NCBI RefSeq assembly: GCF_004187715.1
Contig: NZ_QZWF01000003.1
Span: forward strand, 620,001 to 684,000
DNA length: 64,000 bases
Reading direction: 5' to 3'
From: Streptomyces sp. F001
GTDB taxonomy: Bacteria; Actinomycetota; Actinomycetes; Streptomycetales; Streptomycetaceae
Made by a program: the position numbers and the translations under genes. The notes under the pieces are model-generated. The model was not told the DNA's origin and did not search any database. It worked only from the letters and a program-made list of their open reading frames with translations. Shown here piece after piece: positions 23,743 through 32,225 of the stretch (the first letter of the stretch is position 1; each line of letters begins with the position of its first letter).

Positions 23743-24963
23743 GTGCACGACCACCGCCGCCTCGGCCGTGATCTCGACCTGTTCGACACCGATCCCCTGA
23801 TGGGCGCCGGGCTGCCGTACTGGCTGCCCGACGGAGCCGTCGTACGCCACACCCTGGAGGAGTACATCCACGAGGCCGAACGCGCCGCCGGCTACCGGCA
23901 CGTGTACTCGCCCGTCCTCGGTAAACGGGAGCTGTACGAGATCTCCGGCCACTGGTCCCACTACAGCGACGACATGTTCCCGCCGATGGAACTGGGCGCC
24001 GAGGAGGTCGTCCTGCGCCCCAGCCTCTGCCCCCACCACGCCCTGATCTACCGCTCCCGCTCCCACAGTTACCGCGAACTCCCCCTCCGTCTAGCCGAGT
24101 TGGGCGGCATGTACCGCTCCGAGCTGTCCGGCGTGCTCGGCGGCCTCACCCGGGTCCGGGCGATCCACCTCAACGACGCGCACATCTTCTGCACCCTGGA
24201 GCAGGCCGTGGACGAGGCCCGCGCCGCCCTGGAGCTGATCCGCCGCGCCTACGCCGACCTGGGCATCCGCGCAGCCCGCCACCGCCTGTCCCTGCCCGCC
24301 GAGGGCGGCAAGTACGTGGCCGACCCGGCCCTGTGGCGCCGGGCGACCGCCCTGCTCGAGGAGGCCCTCGACGCCTCCGGCCTCCCCTACGAGTCCGCGC
24401 CGGGCGAGGCGGCCTTCTACGGCCCGAAGATCGACGTACAGATCGCGGACCCGGCCGGCCGTGAGACCACCCTCTCCACCGTGCAGATCGACTTCCACCA
24501 GCCCGCCCGCTTCGACCTGCACTACACCGGCCCCGACGGCGCGAAACACCGGCCGGTCATGGTCCACCGCAGCATCATCGGCAGCGTGGAAAGGGCGGTC
24601 GCGCACCTCATCGAGCAGCACGGCGGCGCGTTCCCGCCCTGGCTGGCGCCGGTGCAGCTGGCGATCCTGCCGGTGTCCGAGGCGCAGGAGGAACGAGCCG
24701 CGTCCGTCCTGAACCAGGCCACCGCGCAGGGCGTCCGCGCGGAGCTGCACGGTCCGGGGGAGGGCAGCCTGGGGGCCCGGATCCGGGCGGCGCGGCTGGT
24801 GCCGTACCAGGCGGTGATCGGGGCGCGGGAGGCCGACGGTGACCTGGTGGCGGTACGGCTGCGGGACGGCCGCCGGCCAGCGGCGGTACCCGCCGCTGAG
24901 CTGCTGCGGCTGATCGCCGCCCGCGTCCGGGACCGGCGCTCCGAGCTGTGGGAATCCGCGTAG
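23743..24963 (+). CDS. thrS: Threonyl-tRNA synthetase paralogue, catalytic core plus anticodon domain
   Basis: This 406-residue class II synthetase aligns with the C-terminal two-thirds of ThrRS. Motif 2 is visible as LAELGGMYRSELSGVLGGL, followed by RVRAIHLNDAHIFC. Motif 3 is HRPVMVHRSIIGSVERAVAHL. An anticodon-binding domain runs from about 305 to 400. The three zinc ligands appear conserved as C96, H148 and H276. The TGS and editing domains of normal ThrRS (about 650 residues) are absent, so mischarged Ser-tRNA could not be cleared in cis. GTG 23743 follows AGGGAGAACCCC. Expression is probably governed by the Thr attenuator just upstream. Such short paralogues serve as starvation-induced or antibiotic-resistant backups; which applies here is unknown. 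Confidence 0.88.
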   Translation: MHDHRRLGRDLDLFDTDPLMGAGLPYWLPDGAVVRHTLEEYIHEAERAAGYRHVYSPVLGKRELYEISGHWSHYSDDMFPPMELGAEEVVLRPSLCPHHALIYRSRSHSYRELPLRLAELGGMYRSELSGVLGGLTRVRAIHLNDAHIFCTLEQAVDEARAALELIRRAYADLGIRAARHRLSLPAEGGKYVADPALWRRATALLEEALDASGLPYESAPGEAAFYGPKIDVQIADPAGRETTLSTVQIDFHQPARFDLHYTGPDGAKHRPVMVHRSIIGSVERAVAHLIEQHGGAFPPWLAPVQLAILPVSEAQEERAASVLNQATAQGVRAELHGPGEGSLGARIRAARLVPYQAVIGAREADGDLVAVRLRDGRRPAAVPAAELLRLIAARVRDRRSELWESA

Positions 24964-25009
24964 GGTCACTGCCGTAGGGCGACAAGGCCCGGGCGAGAGG
25001 AGTCTGGAC

Positions 25010-25963
25010 GTGACCGGTCAGCCCATCCCGGTGATCATCGACTGCGACACCGGCGTCGACGACGCCCTGGCCCTGCTGTTCGCCGTACGGCACCCGGGTC
25101 TGGACCTGCGCGCGGTCACCTGTGTCGCCGGGAACACCGACGTCGACGGCGTGGTCCGCAACACCCTCACCGTGCTGGAACAGGCCGGCGCCCCCGGCAT
25201 CCCCGTCGCCCGGGGCGCCGAACGCCCGCTGATCGAGGCACCGCGCTCCGCCCGGCACGTCCACGGCCACGACGGCATGGGCGACCTCGGCCTGCCGGCC
25301 CCCACCCGCAGGCCGGTGGACGTCGACGCGGTGACCCTCCTGCGCCGGGAGATCCTCGCGTCCCCCCGCCCGGTCACCCTCATTCCCACCGCGCCCCTGA
25401 CGAACATCGCCCTGCTCCTGCGCACCCACCCGGAGGTGACCCGCAACATCGAACGGATCGTCTTCATGGGCGGCGCGGTGACCACGGGGAACGCCACGCC
25501 GGTCGCCGAGTTCAACGTCTGGCACGACCCGGAGGCCGCGGCGGTCCTCCTCACCGCCGGCGTGCCGATCACGATGTACGGCCTGGACGTCTTCATGCGC
25601 GTGGTCGTCCCCGCCTCGGACGTACGGCGACTGCGCGCAAGCCCCGAACCGGGCGCCCGCCTCGGCGGTGAGCTGCTCGCCCACCGGGGGCCCGGCACCG
25701 AAGAGGACCCGGCGGGCGGCCTCGGCGACGCAGGCGCGGTGTGCGCGGTCGCCGACCCCGCCGGACTCACCACACAGCCGCTGCCGGTGGAGGTCTCCCT
25801 CGCCCCGGGCCCGACCCGAGGCCAGACCGTCGTCGACCGCCGCCCCCGCCCCGGCGAGTCCGAAATCCACGACGGCACACGCGAACAGCCCCTCGTCGAC
25901 GTCGCGTTGGACGTCGACGAGGAGCGGTACGTGAAGCTTTGGCTGTCGGTGGTGGAGGGGTAG
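25010..25963 (+). CDS. Nucleoside hydrolase (inosine/uridine-preferring family)
   Basis: A 317-residue enzyme with the family's Ca-binding signature DCDTGVDDA at residues 11-19, plus NTDVDGVVRNTL, HGHDGMGDLG, the active-site stretch TLIPTAPLTNIALLL and FMGGAVTTGNATPVAEFN. It hydrolyses ribonucleosides to base and ribose in purine/pyrimidine salvage; base preference cannot be read. GTG 25010 is preceded by GAGAGGAGTCT. It lies 46 nt after thrS on the same strand and may be read through from it. The last codons and stop are part of the terminator hairpin at 25954-25995. Confidence 0.86.
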   Translation: MTGQPIPVIIDCDTGVDDALALLFAVRHPGLDLRAVTCVAGNTDVDGVVRNTLTVLEQAGAPGIPVARGAERPLIEAPRSARHVHGHDGMGDLGLPAPTRRPVDVDAVTLLRREILASPRPVTLIPTAPLTNIALLLRTHPEVTRNIERIVFMGGAVTTGNATPVAEFNVWHDPEAAAVLLTAGVPITMYGLDVFMRVVVPASDVRRLRASPEPGARLGGELLAHRGPGTEEDPAGGLGDAGAVCAVADPAGLTTQPLPVEVSLAPGPTRGQTVVDRRPRPGESEIHDGTREQPLVDVALDVDEERYVKLWLSVVEG

Positions 25964-25995
25964 GGCGTGTCCGCCAGGTCACGCCCTACCCCTCC
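25954..25995. terminator. Bidirectional terminator, 16-bp perfect stem
   Basis: GGAGGGGTAGGGCGTG (25954-25969) and CACGCCCTACCCCTCC (25980-25995) are exact complements around a 10-nt loop. The 5' arm includes the last Glu-Gly codons and the stop of the nucleoside hydrolase gene. It lies between convergent genes and can serve both. Confidence 0.8.
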
Positions 25996-26034
25996 AACCG
26001 GCCGGGTCGGGTCGGCGGGTGGGCCAAGGGAACG

Positions 26035-26967
26035 TCAGGAGCGGGCAGCCCGCCGGCGACGCGTGGCGAGCACGATTCCCGCGCCGCCCGCCAGCAGTAC
26101 CGCCGCGCCGATCGCGATCGGCATCGTGTTGCCGTCCGCGCCGGTCTCGGCGAGGTCCCCGCCGCCGCCCGCAGGGGAGGGCTCGCTCGCCGGAGCTGTC
26201 GTCGACTCCTCAGCGGACGGCGTCTCGGTCTCCACCGGCGTCGACTCCTCCGGCTCCGTCGCCTCCGGTGTCGTCTCAGCCGGAGCCGACGGTTCGGGAG
26301 ACTCCGGCGTGGACGGAGGAGCAGTCGGCGTCGACGGCGGCTCCGTCTCGGTCGCCGTGCAGTCCTTCGTACCGCCGTTCCACGCCGCGATCAGCTTGTC
26401 CTTGATGACCGGGCGGTCCGGGCCCTTGGGCAGGTCGCCGTGCTCGAAGCCGTCGTTCACGTCGAAGACGCCGTCGTACTTCACCGCGCCGCGGTAGAGG
26501 TCGACCTGCGCGAAGCAGCCCGCGTCCGGGACCGCGATGTCGAGCGAGTCGGTCTGTCCCGGCTTCACGGTCACGGTGTCGAAGTCGACGAACACCTGCT
26601 CGCCGGAGGTCGCGAAGGTGGCGCCGTGGGCGAGGTACGAGGCGAGGGAGGCCGTGCAGGTGGTGGCGTCACCGGCGGTACGGACCTGGATGTGGACCTT
26701 GCCGTCGTCGCTGGGCCGCAGGCTCACGTCGTCGACCTTGACGGAGTCGTGGAAGTTCGTGCCGTCGAGCGAGAACTGGCAGCGGTCGGTCTCCGTGACC
26801 GTTCCCGCGCCCGTTCCGGGCTTGTACTGGCCGCCGGCCTCCCAGCCGTCGCCGCCGCCGGGCGAACCGGTGGCCCAGGCACCGGAGGCGGAGGCCGCGC
26901 AGAGGGCGAGCGACGCGGCGCCCGTCCCCAGCAGGCGGCGCATGGTGACACGTCTCGCTATGGACAT
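26035..26967 (-). CDS. Cell-wall protein with LAxTG sortase signal
   Basis: A 310-residue secreted protein. A signal peptide (SLALCAASASGAWA) is followed by a folded domain of about 180 residues with two Cys pairs (RCQFSLDG, TTCTASLA, AGCFAQVDL, KDCTATE), then a Pro/Thr/Glu-rich spacer (about 215-275). The sorting signal is LAETG, then a hydrophobic span (PIAIGAAVLLAGGAGIVLA) and an Arg tail. LAxTG is the preferred motif of Streptomyces class E sortases, so the protein is probably anchored to peptidoglycan, as are aerial-hypha surface proteins; its own role is unknown. Starts at 26967 (MSIARRV) or 26943 (MRRLLG) are both possible. It diverges from the alpha-glucosidase gene by 294 nt. Confidence 0.82.
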   Translation of the reverse strand: MSIARRVTMRRLLGTGAASLALCAASASGAWATGSPGGGDGWEAGGQYKPGTGAGTVTETDRCQFSLDGTNFHDSVKVDDVSLRPSDDGKVHIQVRTAGDATTCTASLASYLAHGATFATSGEQVFVDFDTVTVKPGQTDSLDIAVPDAGCFAQVDLYRGAVKYDGVFDVNDGFEHGDLPKGPDRPVIKDKLIAAWNGGTKDCTATETEPPSTPTAPPSTPESPEPSAPAETTPEATEPEESTPVETETPSAEESTTAPASEPSPAGGGGDLAETGADGNTMPIAIGAAVLLAGGAGIVLATRRRRAARS

Positions 26968-27261
26968 GCGTATCCCATCATGTGTGTACATGGGTGTACA
27001 CAGAGTGAGTGGTCGTCGTAGGAACACTGGGCTCATTGGTCACATGGGCCACAGTGTGAGCACATGGTGGGTCGACCGGCAGAACGCTGTCAACCTGCGG
27101 GAACGGAAGCGGAGTTCAACGGTCCTCCCGATCGTCCTCACTGATCCGTCACAGGGGGAATCCGTCGCTCCGCCGCGTGCCGATGTTCGCTTCTCCGGCC
27201 GACCGGACAGAGTCCTTCTGTTGCCCGCAAGCAGAGCCGCCCGCACAGCAGAGGAGACCGA

Positions 27262-28917
27262 GTGCCCACGCCCGACCTCTCCCCGAAGAACCCCGACTGG
27301 TGGCGCCAGGCCGTGATCTACCAGGTGTATCCGCGCAGCTTCGCCGACGCGGACGGCGACGGGCTCGGCGACCTGAAGGGCATCACCCAGCGCCTGACCC
27401 ACCTCGCCGCCCTCGGCGTGGACGCCCTGTGGCTGAGCCCCTTCTACCCCTCGGAACTCGCCGACGGGGGCTACGACGTCGCCGACCACCGCGACGTCGA
27501 CCCGCGCCTCGGTACGCTCGACGACTTCGACGCGATGGTCGCCGAGGCGCACCGCCTGGGCCTGAAGGTCATCGTCGACATCGTCCCCAACCACACCTCC
27601 CACCAGCACGTCTGGTTCCAGGAGGCGTTGCGCGCCGGCCCCGGCTCCGGCGCCCGCGAACGCTATGTCTTCCGGGACGGCCGAGGCGCACACGGCGAAC
27701 TCCCGCCCACCGACTGGCAGTCCGTCTTCGGCGGCAGCGCATGGCGGCGCGTACCGGACGGCCAGTGGTACCTGCATCTCTTCGCACCCCAGCAGCCCGA
27801 CCTCAACTGGGAGAACGAGGAGGTCCGCGCCGACTTCCGCACCACCCTGCGGTTCTGGTCCGACCGCGGCGTCGACGGCTTCCGTATCGACGTCGCCCAC
27901 GCCCTCGCCAAGGACCTGAGTGAGCCGCTGCGCGACCTCGGTGCGCCCGAACTGAGCGACGAGAAGGCGCTGGGCGACTTCGCCCCCGGCACCCACCCCT
28001 TCTACGACCGCGACGAGGTCCACGAGATCTACCGCGACTGGCGCAAGATCCTGGACGCCTACTCCCCGCCCCGTACGGCGGTCGCCGAGGCCTGGGTACC
28101 GGGCGCCCGCCGCGCCCGGTACGCCCGCCCGGACGAACTCGGCCAGGCCTTCAACTTCGAGTATCTGCAGGCGGGTTGGGACGCCGAAGAAATCCGCCGG
28201 GTCATCACCGACTCGCTGGCGGACGCCCACGCGGCCGGCGCGTCGGCCACCTGGGTGCTGTCCAACCACGACGTCGTACGCCACACCTCCCGCCTCATGT
28301 TCCCGCCCGGCACGGACGACAACGCCTGGCTGCTGTCCGGCGGCACCGCGCCCGCGATCGACGCGGTGGCCGGGCTGCGGCGCGCGCGGGCGGCGACCCT
28401 GCTGATGCTGGCGCTGCCCGGGTCGTCGTACGTCTACCAGGGGGAGGAGCTGGGCCTGCCCGAGGTCGCCGACCTGCCCACCGCGGTCCTGAAGGACCCG
28501 ATCTGGGAGCAGACGGGCCGGGTCCGCAAGGGCCGCGACGGCTGCCGGGTGCCGCTGCCGTGGACGACGACCGGTCCCAGTTACGGCTTCGGCGCGGGCG
28601 GCGCCTGGCTGCCGCAGCCGGCGAGTTTCGCGTCGTACGCCGTCCAGGCTCAGGACGGAGTGGAGGGCTCCACCCTGGAGCTGTACCGCAGGGCCCTGCG
28701 GCTGCGCCGCAAGCTGGTCGAGGGCGAGACGCTGACCTGGGCGGGGGACACCCCGGCCGGCGTTCTGCAGTTCACCCGTTCCGACCGCTGGCGCTGTGTG
28801 GCCAACCTGTCCGGCACGCCCGTACCGATGCCGCCGGGGGAGCCGCTGCTGACCAGCGCGCCCCTGGAGCCCGACGGATGCCTGGGCCCGGACACCACGG
28901 CGTGGCTCGGACTGTGA
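27262..28917 (+). CDS. GH13 alpha-glucosidase
   Basis: A 551-residue cytoplasmic enzyme of glycoside hydrolase family 13. It starts PDWWRQAVIYQVYPRSFADA. The (beta/alpha)8 barrel carries DIVPNHTS (region I), GFRIDVAHA with nucleophile D210 (region II), AEAWVPG with acid/base E276 (region III) and LSNHDVVRH with D337 (region IV). A short beta C-terminal domain follows. It hydrolyses terminal alpha-glucosidic bonds of malto-oligosaccharides or sucrose-like sugars, a role usually tied to a maltose ABC system, though none is adjacent. GTG 27262 follows GAGGAGACCGA. No signal peptide is seen. It is convergent with the M24 peptidase gene. Confidence 0.9.
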   Translation: MPTPDLSPKNPDWWRQAVIYQVYPRSFADADGDGLGDLKGITQRLTHLAALGVDALWLSPFYPSELADGGYDVADHRDVDPRLGTLDDFDAMVAEAHRLGLKVIVDIVPNHTSHQHVWFQEALRAGPGSGARERYVFRDGRGAHGELPPTDWQSVFGGSAWRRVPDGQWYLHLFAPQQPDLNWENEEVRADFRTTLRFWSDRGVDGFRIDVAHALAKDLSEPLRDLGAPELSDEKALGDFAPGTHPFYDRDEVHEIYRDWRKILDAYSPPRTAVAEAWVPGARRARYARPDELGQAFNFEYLQAGWDAEEIRRVITDSLADAHAAGASATWVLSNHDVVRHTSRLMFPPGTDDNAWLLSGGTAPAIDAVAGLRRARAATLLMLALPGSSYVYQGEELGLPEVADLPTAVLKDPIWEQTGRVRKGRDGCRVPLPWTTTGPSYGFGAGGAWLPQPASFASYAVQAQDGVEGSTLELYRRALRLRRKLVEGETLTWAGDTPAGVLQFTRSDRWRCVANLSGTPVPMPPGEPLLTSAPLEPDGCLGPDTTAWLGL

Positions 28918-28935
28918 CTCGGGTCTGCCCCGCCT

Positions 28936-30087
28936 TCACCGGCCCGCAGCAGCCGCTCCGTCGACGACGGCCAGCTCGTGCGGGGTGTCGTTCAGCCGGC
29001 GGCCGCCGTGCTCCGTGCAGGTCACGATGTCCTCGATCCGGACGCCGAACCGGCCCGGCAGACAGATGCCGGGTTCGACGGAGAAGCACATGCCCGGCAC
29101 GAGCGGCTGCTCCTCGCCCGCCACCAGGTACGGCGGCTCGTGGGTGGTGACGCCGATGCCGTGCCCGGTGCGGTGGACGACGTACTCGCCGTACCCGGCG
29201 TCCTCGATCACCGACCGGGCCACCCGGTCGATGTCCTGACAGGCCACGCCCGGCCGTACCGCGTCGACCGCGGCCTGCTGCGCGGCCCGCACGATGTCGT
29301 GCACCCTGCGCTCCTCGGCGGTGGGCTCGCCGACATGCACGGTGCGGGTGGTGTCGGAGCCGTAGCCGTCCTTCAGGCCGCCGAAGTCCAGGACGACCAT
29401 GTCGCCGTCCTGGATCATCCGGTCGCCCGCCTCGTGGTGCGGGTTCGCGCCGTTCGGGCCGGAGCCGACGACGGTGAAGTCGACCCGGCTGTGCCCGTGT
29501 GCGCGCAAGCGCCGGGCCAGGTCGGCAGCCACGTCCCGCTCCCGGCGCCCGGCGAACCGTACCGACAGGATGTCCCGGTACGCCGCGTCCGCGGCCGCCC
29601 CCGCCGCGGCCAGCCGCTCCACCTCGTGCGCGTCCTTCACCGCCCGCAGCATCGGCAGCGCGACGCTCAGCGCGCGGTACGTGGTCAGCGGCAGCGTCTC
29701 CTGAAGGCCGAGCAGGTGCATCGCCCAGGTCGCGTCGCCGACGCCGTACCGCCCGTTGGGACGCAGCAGCCCGGCCGCCGCGGCGTACGGGTCCTGGCCG
29801 TCCTGCCACTCCGTGATCCGCAGGGCACCGGCGCCGGGGGCCGCGGTCGCGTCCGGGCGTTCCCGTGCGGGGACCAGCAGACGGGGCTCGGAGTCCGGAG
29901 TGACGACGAGCAGGGTGAGGCGTTCGGTGATCGCGGGAGGCCGGTAGCCGCACAGCCACTCCAGGTCCGGGCCGGGCGTGGCCAGCAGCCCGGACAGCCC
30001 GGTGGCGGCCGCGTCGCGCGCCGCCCGGTGCATGCGCGCGGCGTAGTCCTGCTCGGTGAAGGCCACCGTGGTCGCCGTCTCGCCCAT
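28936..30087 (-). CDS. M24-family metallopeptidase (Xaa-Pro aminopeptidase type)
   Basis: A 383-residue protein with a creatinase-like N-terminal domain (about 1-150) and a pita-bread M24 catalytic domain (about 155-375). The dinuclear metal ligands are visible in order: VLDFGG, SDTTRTVHVG, RTGHGIGVTTHEPP, SVEPGI and VRIEDIV. It removes N-terminal residues preceding proline in peptides. The frame is open far upstream, but ATG 30087 (MGETATTVAF) is the sensible start, being 2 nt after the stop of the upstream lipoprotein gene, which suggests co-transcription. No signal peptide is seen. Confidence 0.87.
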   Translation of the reverse strand: MGETATTVAFTEQDYAARMHRAARDAAATGLSGLLATPGPDLEWLCGYRPPAITERLTLLVVTPDSEPRLLVPARERPDATAAPGAGALRITEWQDGQDPYAAAAGLLRPNGRYGVGDATWAMHLLGLQETLPLTTYRALSVALPMLRAVKDAHEVERLAAAGAAADAAYRDILSVRFAGRRERDVAADLARRLRAHGHSRVDFTVVGSGPNGANPHHEAGDRMIQDGDMVVLDFGGLKDGYGSDTTRTVHVGEPTAEERRVHDIVRAAQQAAVDAVRPGVACQDIDRVARSVIEDAGYGEYVVHRTGHGIGVTTHEPPYLVAGEEQPLVPGMCFSVEPGICLPGRFGVRIEDIVTCTEHGGRRLNDTPHELAVVDGAAAAGR

Positions 30088-30089
30088 GG

Positions 30090-30572
30090 TCAGTACCGCA
30101 CGGCCCGTGCGACCTCCACCTCTACGTCGCCGGACAGCCTGTGGGTGCTGCGGGCGGTGGCCTCGCCGCTCCGGCCGGCCGGGACGTCGGAGACGGTGAC
30201 GACGACGGTGTCGAGGAAGTCGCCCTGACGGTTCTTGAAGTCGACCTGTACGACGAAGGACTTCTGCGAGCCGGCGGTGTTCCGGGCGGTGATCTCGACG
30301 GTGGTCCGGCCGTCGCCGGCGGTCGTCGGCCTGCCGAGGATCACGTCGTCCCTGACGTCGATGCCCTTGGTGATCTCGTCGATCCTGCGCTCGGCCTCCG
30401 CGGTCGCCGACGCCCAGAGGTCCGAGGCCCGCGAGGCGGCCGACTCCACGGCCGAGGCGGCGCCGGTGGGGCGCGGCTCGGAGTCGTTCCCGTCCGTGCA
30501 GCCGGTCAGCCCGGCGCCCACGGCCACCACCAGCGCCGCTGCGACCGCCCACCGGATCCGGTAACCGGCCAT
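30090..30572 (-). CDS. Lipoprotein with FxLYD-like domain
   Basis: A 160-residue lipoprotein with the signal WAVAAALVVAVGAGLTGC, whose Cys (about residue 26) is the lipid site. After a linker rich in Ala, Ser and Glu comes a beta-rich domain (about 90-160) with TVEITARNTAGSQKSFVVQV and DTVVVTVSDVPAG, resembling FxLYD/telomeric-repeat-like extracellular domains. The function is unknown. ATG 30572 has GGGAGGCGA upstream. It is followed 2 nt later by the M24 peptidase gene, so a single transcript is likely. It diverges from the DUF7144-like gene. Confidence 0.72.
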   Translation of the reverse strand: MAGYRIRWAVAAALVVAVGAGLTGCTDGNDSEPRPTGAASAVESAASRASDLWASATAEAERRIDEITKGIDVRDDVILGRPTTAGDGRTTVEITARNTAGSQKSFVVQVDFKNRQGDFLDTVVVTVSDVPAGRSGEATARSTHRLSGDVEVEVARAVRY

Positions 30573-30743
30573 ATCGCCTCCCTGAATGCGTCCTCCACTC
30601 CAGTGAAGGCCCACCCGCGCGACCCCGCATCCGCATGGCGGTCACCCGGATGGCGTACGTCCCGTGGTGGGCGGCCGGGACCGACCCGGATCCTCGAAGC
30701 ACGAGCCTTTCAGGGCAGCGCAGGACAGAGACGGAGCCCGGCC

Positions 30744-31211
30744 ATGACCGACCAGCCGCACGCGAACGAGCCGCCGGTCTGGGACACCGCGCACCGCAGG
30801 GCCGCCCCGACTCCTCCTCCGCCCGGCACCCCCGGCGCACTCACCGGCGGCATCCACTTCGCCGGCGTCCTGATGACACTGAACGGCATTCTGGCGATCT
30901 TCCAGGGCATCGCCGCGATCGCGGAGGACGACGTGTACGCCCGGATCGGCTCCTACGTCTACGAGATCAACCTCACCGGCTGGGGCGTGATCATGCTGGT
31001 CCTCGGCGTCGTGGCCCTCTTCACCGGCTGGGGCATCCTCAAGGGCGCCGGCTGGGCCCGCGTCGCCGGTATCGCCCTGGCCTCGCTGAGCCTGATCGCC
31101 CAGTTCCTCTTCCTGCCGTACGCCCCCCTGTGGGCGCTGATCCTGATCGCCGTCGACTTCTTCGTCATCTGGGCACTGGCGACGCAGTACCCGCAGCACC
31201 AGCGGGTGTGA
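30744..31211 (+). CDS. DUF7144-like four-helix membrane protein
   Basis: A 155-residue protein with a Pro-rich N-terminus (residues 1-35) and four membrane segments (about 38-60, 78-98, 100-118 and 125-147). The blocks FAGVLMTLNGILAIFQGIAA, YEINLTGWGVIMLVLGVVAL and GWGILKGAGWARVAGI match a common Streptomyces family named DUF7144. Function unknown. ATG 30744 lies 10 nt after ACGGAG. It is convergent with the SCO2400-like gene, with 34 nt between stops. Confidence 0.8.
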   Translation: MTDQPHANEPPVWDTAHRRAAPTPPPPGTPGALTGGIHFAGVLMTLNGILAIFQGIAAIAEDDVYARIGSYVYEINLTGWGVIMLVLGVVALFTGWGILKGAGWARVAGIALASLSLIAQFLFLPYAPLWALILIAVDFFVIWALATQYPQHQRV

Positions 31212-31245
31212 CGCAAGGTTCGGCTGCTGACGCCGCCCGGCGCGG

Positions 31246-32031
31246 TCAGCCGCCGAGGCAGATGACGAGCAGGCAGAGCTCCGGCCGCGATGGCGAGTCC
31301 GGCGAGTCCGGTGACGACGGCGAGGTCGGTGCCGGTGCGGGAGTCGACGGGGTGGTGCCCGGGTCCGTACCGCCGCTGTCCACGGGGCCGGACGTCGGAG
31401 CGGTCGTGGCGGGGGTCGTCGCGCCGGAGACCGGGGAGTCGGTGCGCTGCTGCGGAACCAACGGCAGGGACGGGACGACGGACTCCGTCTGCGTCGTCGG
31501 ACCTGTCGGGTAGGGCGTGACGGGGGCGTCCGGCCGGGTGCTCTCCGGCGTGCTGCGGGACGCGTCGGGCCGCTGCCGCGCCGGGTCGGATGCGGGAACC
31601 GTCGGGGAGGAACGCGGTGTCTCGGGCAGGGCGATCGACGGGCGGTCGCGCTCGGCCGTGGGCCGCTCCGCGGCGCCCAGGCTCACCTCGTCCTGCGCCG
31701 TCGCCGCCTGCGCCCCGCCGCCGGAGTGCCGCTCCATCGCGGCGAGGGTCAGCCCACCGCCGACGAGTGCGACGGCGGTCGCGATCACGGCCTTGCGCCG
31801 GCTCTTCTTCCAACGGGCCCGTTGGCGCCGCCGCGCCGCCCGGCCCTGCGGCGCGGGTATCGCGCCGTCGGTCTCGGCGGGCGGGACGGTCTCCGGGGGC
31901 GGGTCCGTGGGAGCGGTGTCGGCCGGGTCCGGAGCGATGTCCGGGGCGTAGGCGCCGCAACCGGGGCACACCAGGGCGCCGTTGAGATGCCGACGGCACG
32001 AGGAGCAGTAGTCCATCCGCCAGTAGTCCAT
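31246..32031 (-). CDS. SCO2400-like protein: zinc-ribbon head, one TM, Pro/Thr-rich tail
   Basis: A 261-residue protein. It begins MDYWRMDYCSSCRRHLNG and contains a four-Cys zinc ribbon (CSSC and CPGC). A basic stretch (AARRRQRARWKKSRRK) precedes a single membrane segment (AVIATAVALVGGGLTLAA, about 95-112). The remaining 150 residues are Ser/Thr/Pro-rich and probably outside the cell; the tail ends CLLVICLGG. This matches a Streptomyces-specific family often labelled SCO2400. The role is unknown. ATG 32031 follows GGAAGACCGCAG; a second in-frame ATG lies at 32016. Confidence 0.77.
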   Translation of the reverse strand: MDYWRMDYCSSCRRHLNGALVCPGCGAYAPDIAPDPADTAPTDPPPETVPPAETDGAIPAPQGRAARRRQRARWKKSRRKAVIATAVALVGGGLTLAAMERHSGGGAQAATAQDEVSLGAAERPTAERDRPSIALPETPRSSPTVPASDPARQRPDASRSTPESTRPDAPVTPYPTGPTTQTESVVPSLPLVPQQRTDSPVSGATTPATTAPTSGPVDSGGTDPGTTPSTPAPAPTSPSSPDSPDSPSRPELCLLVICLGG

Positions 32032-32225
32032 CTGCGGTCTTCCTGAGTTGACAGCGAGCCCCCGAACGGCCAGCAACGCTAACGAGGGATTCCCGCGGCT
32101 GTGTGCAGCCTGTGTGACGCTCCTGCACAGATTTCCCGCCCTTGGGCATACGCCCACGCCATGCGGCGGGCCCACCGCGTGGGAGGCGGCGGGCCCAGTT
32201 CTTGTACTGCTGTCCGGGGTGGCTT

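Noticed and set aside
28936..30840. Fusion of the M24 peptidase with an upstream domain
   Set aside because: The open frame extends upstream only because of codon bias; those bases encode a lipoprotein in another frame on the same strand, and ATG 30087 is a sound start.
32170..32205. GC-rich hairpin as terminator of the oxidase gene
   Set aside because: Only a 5-bp stem (CCCAC/GTGGG) could be drawn and no U-rich tail follows in the needed direction.
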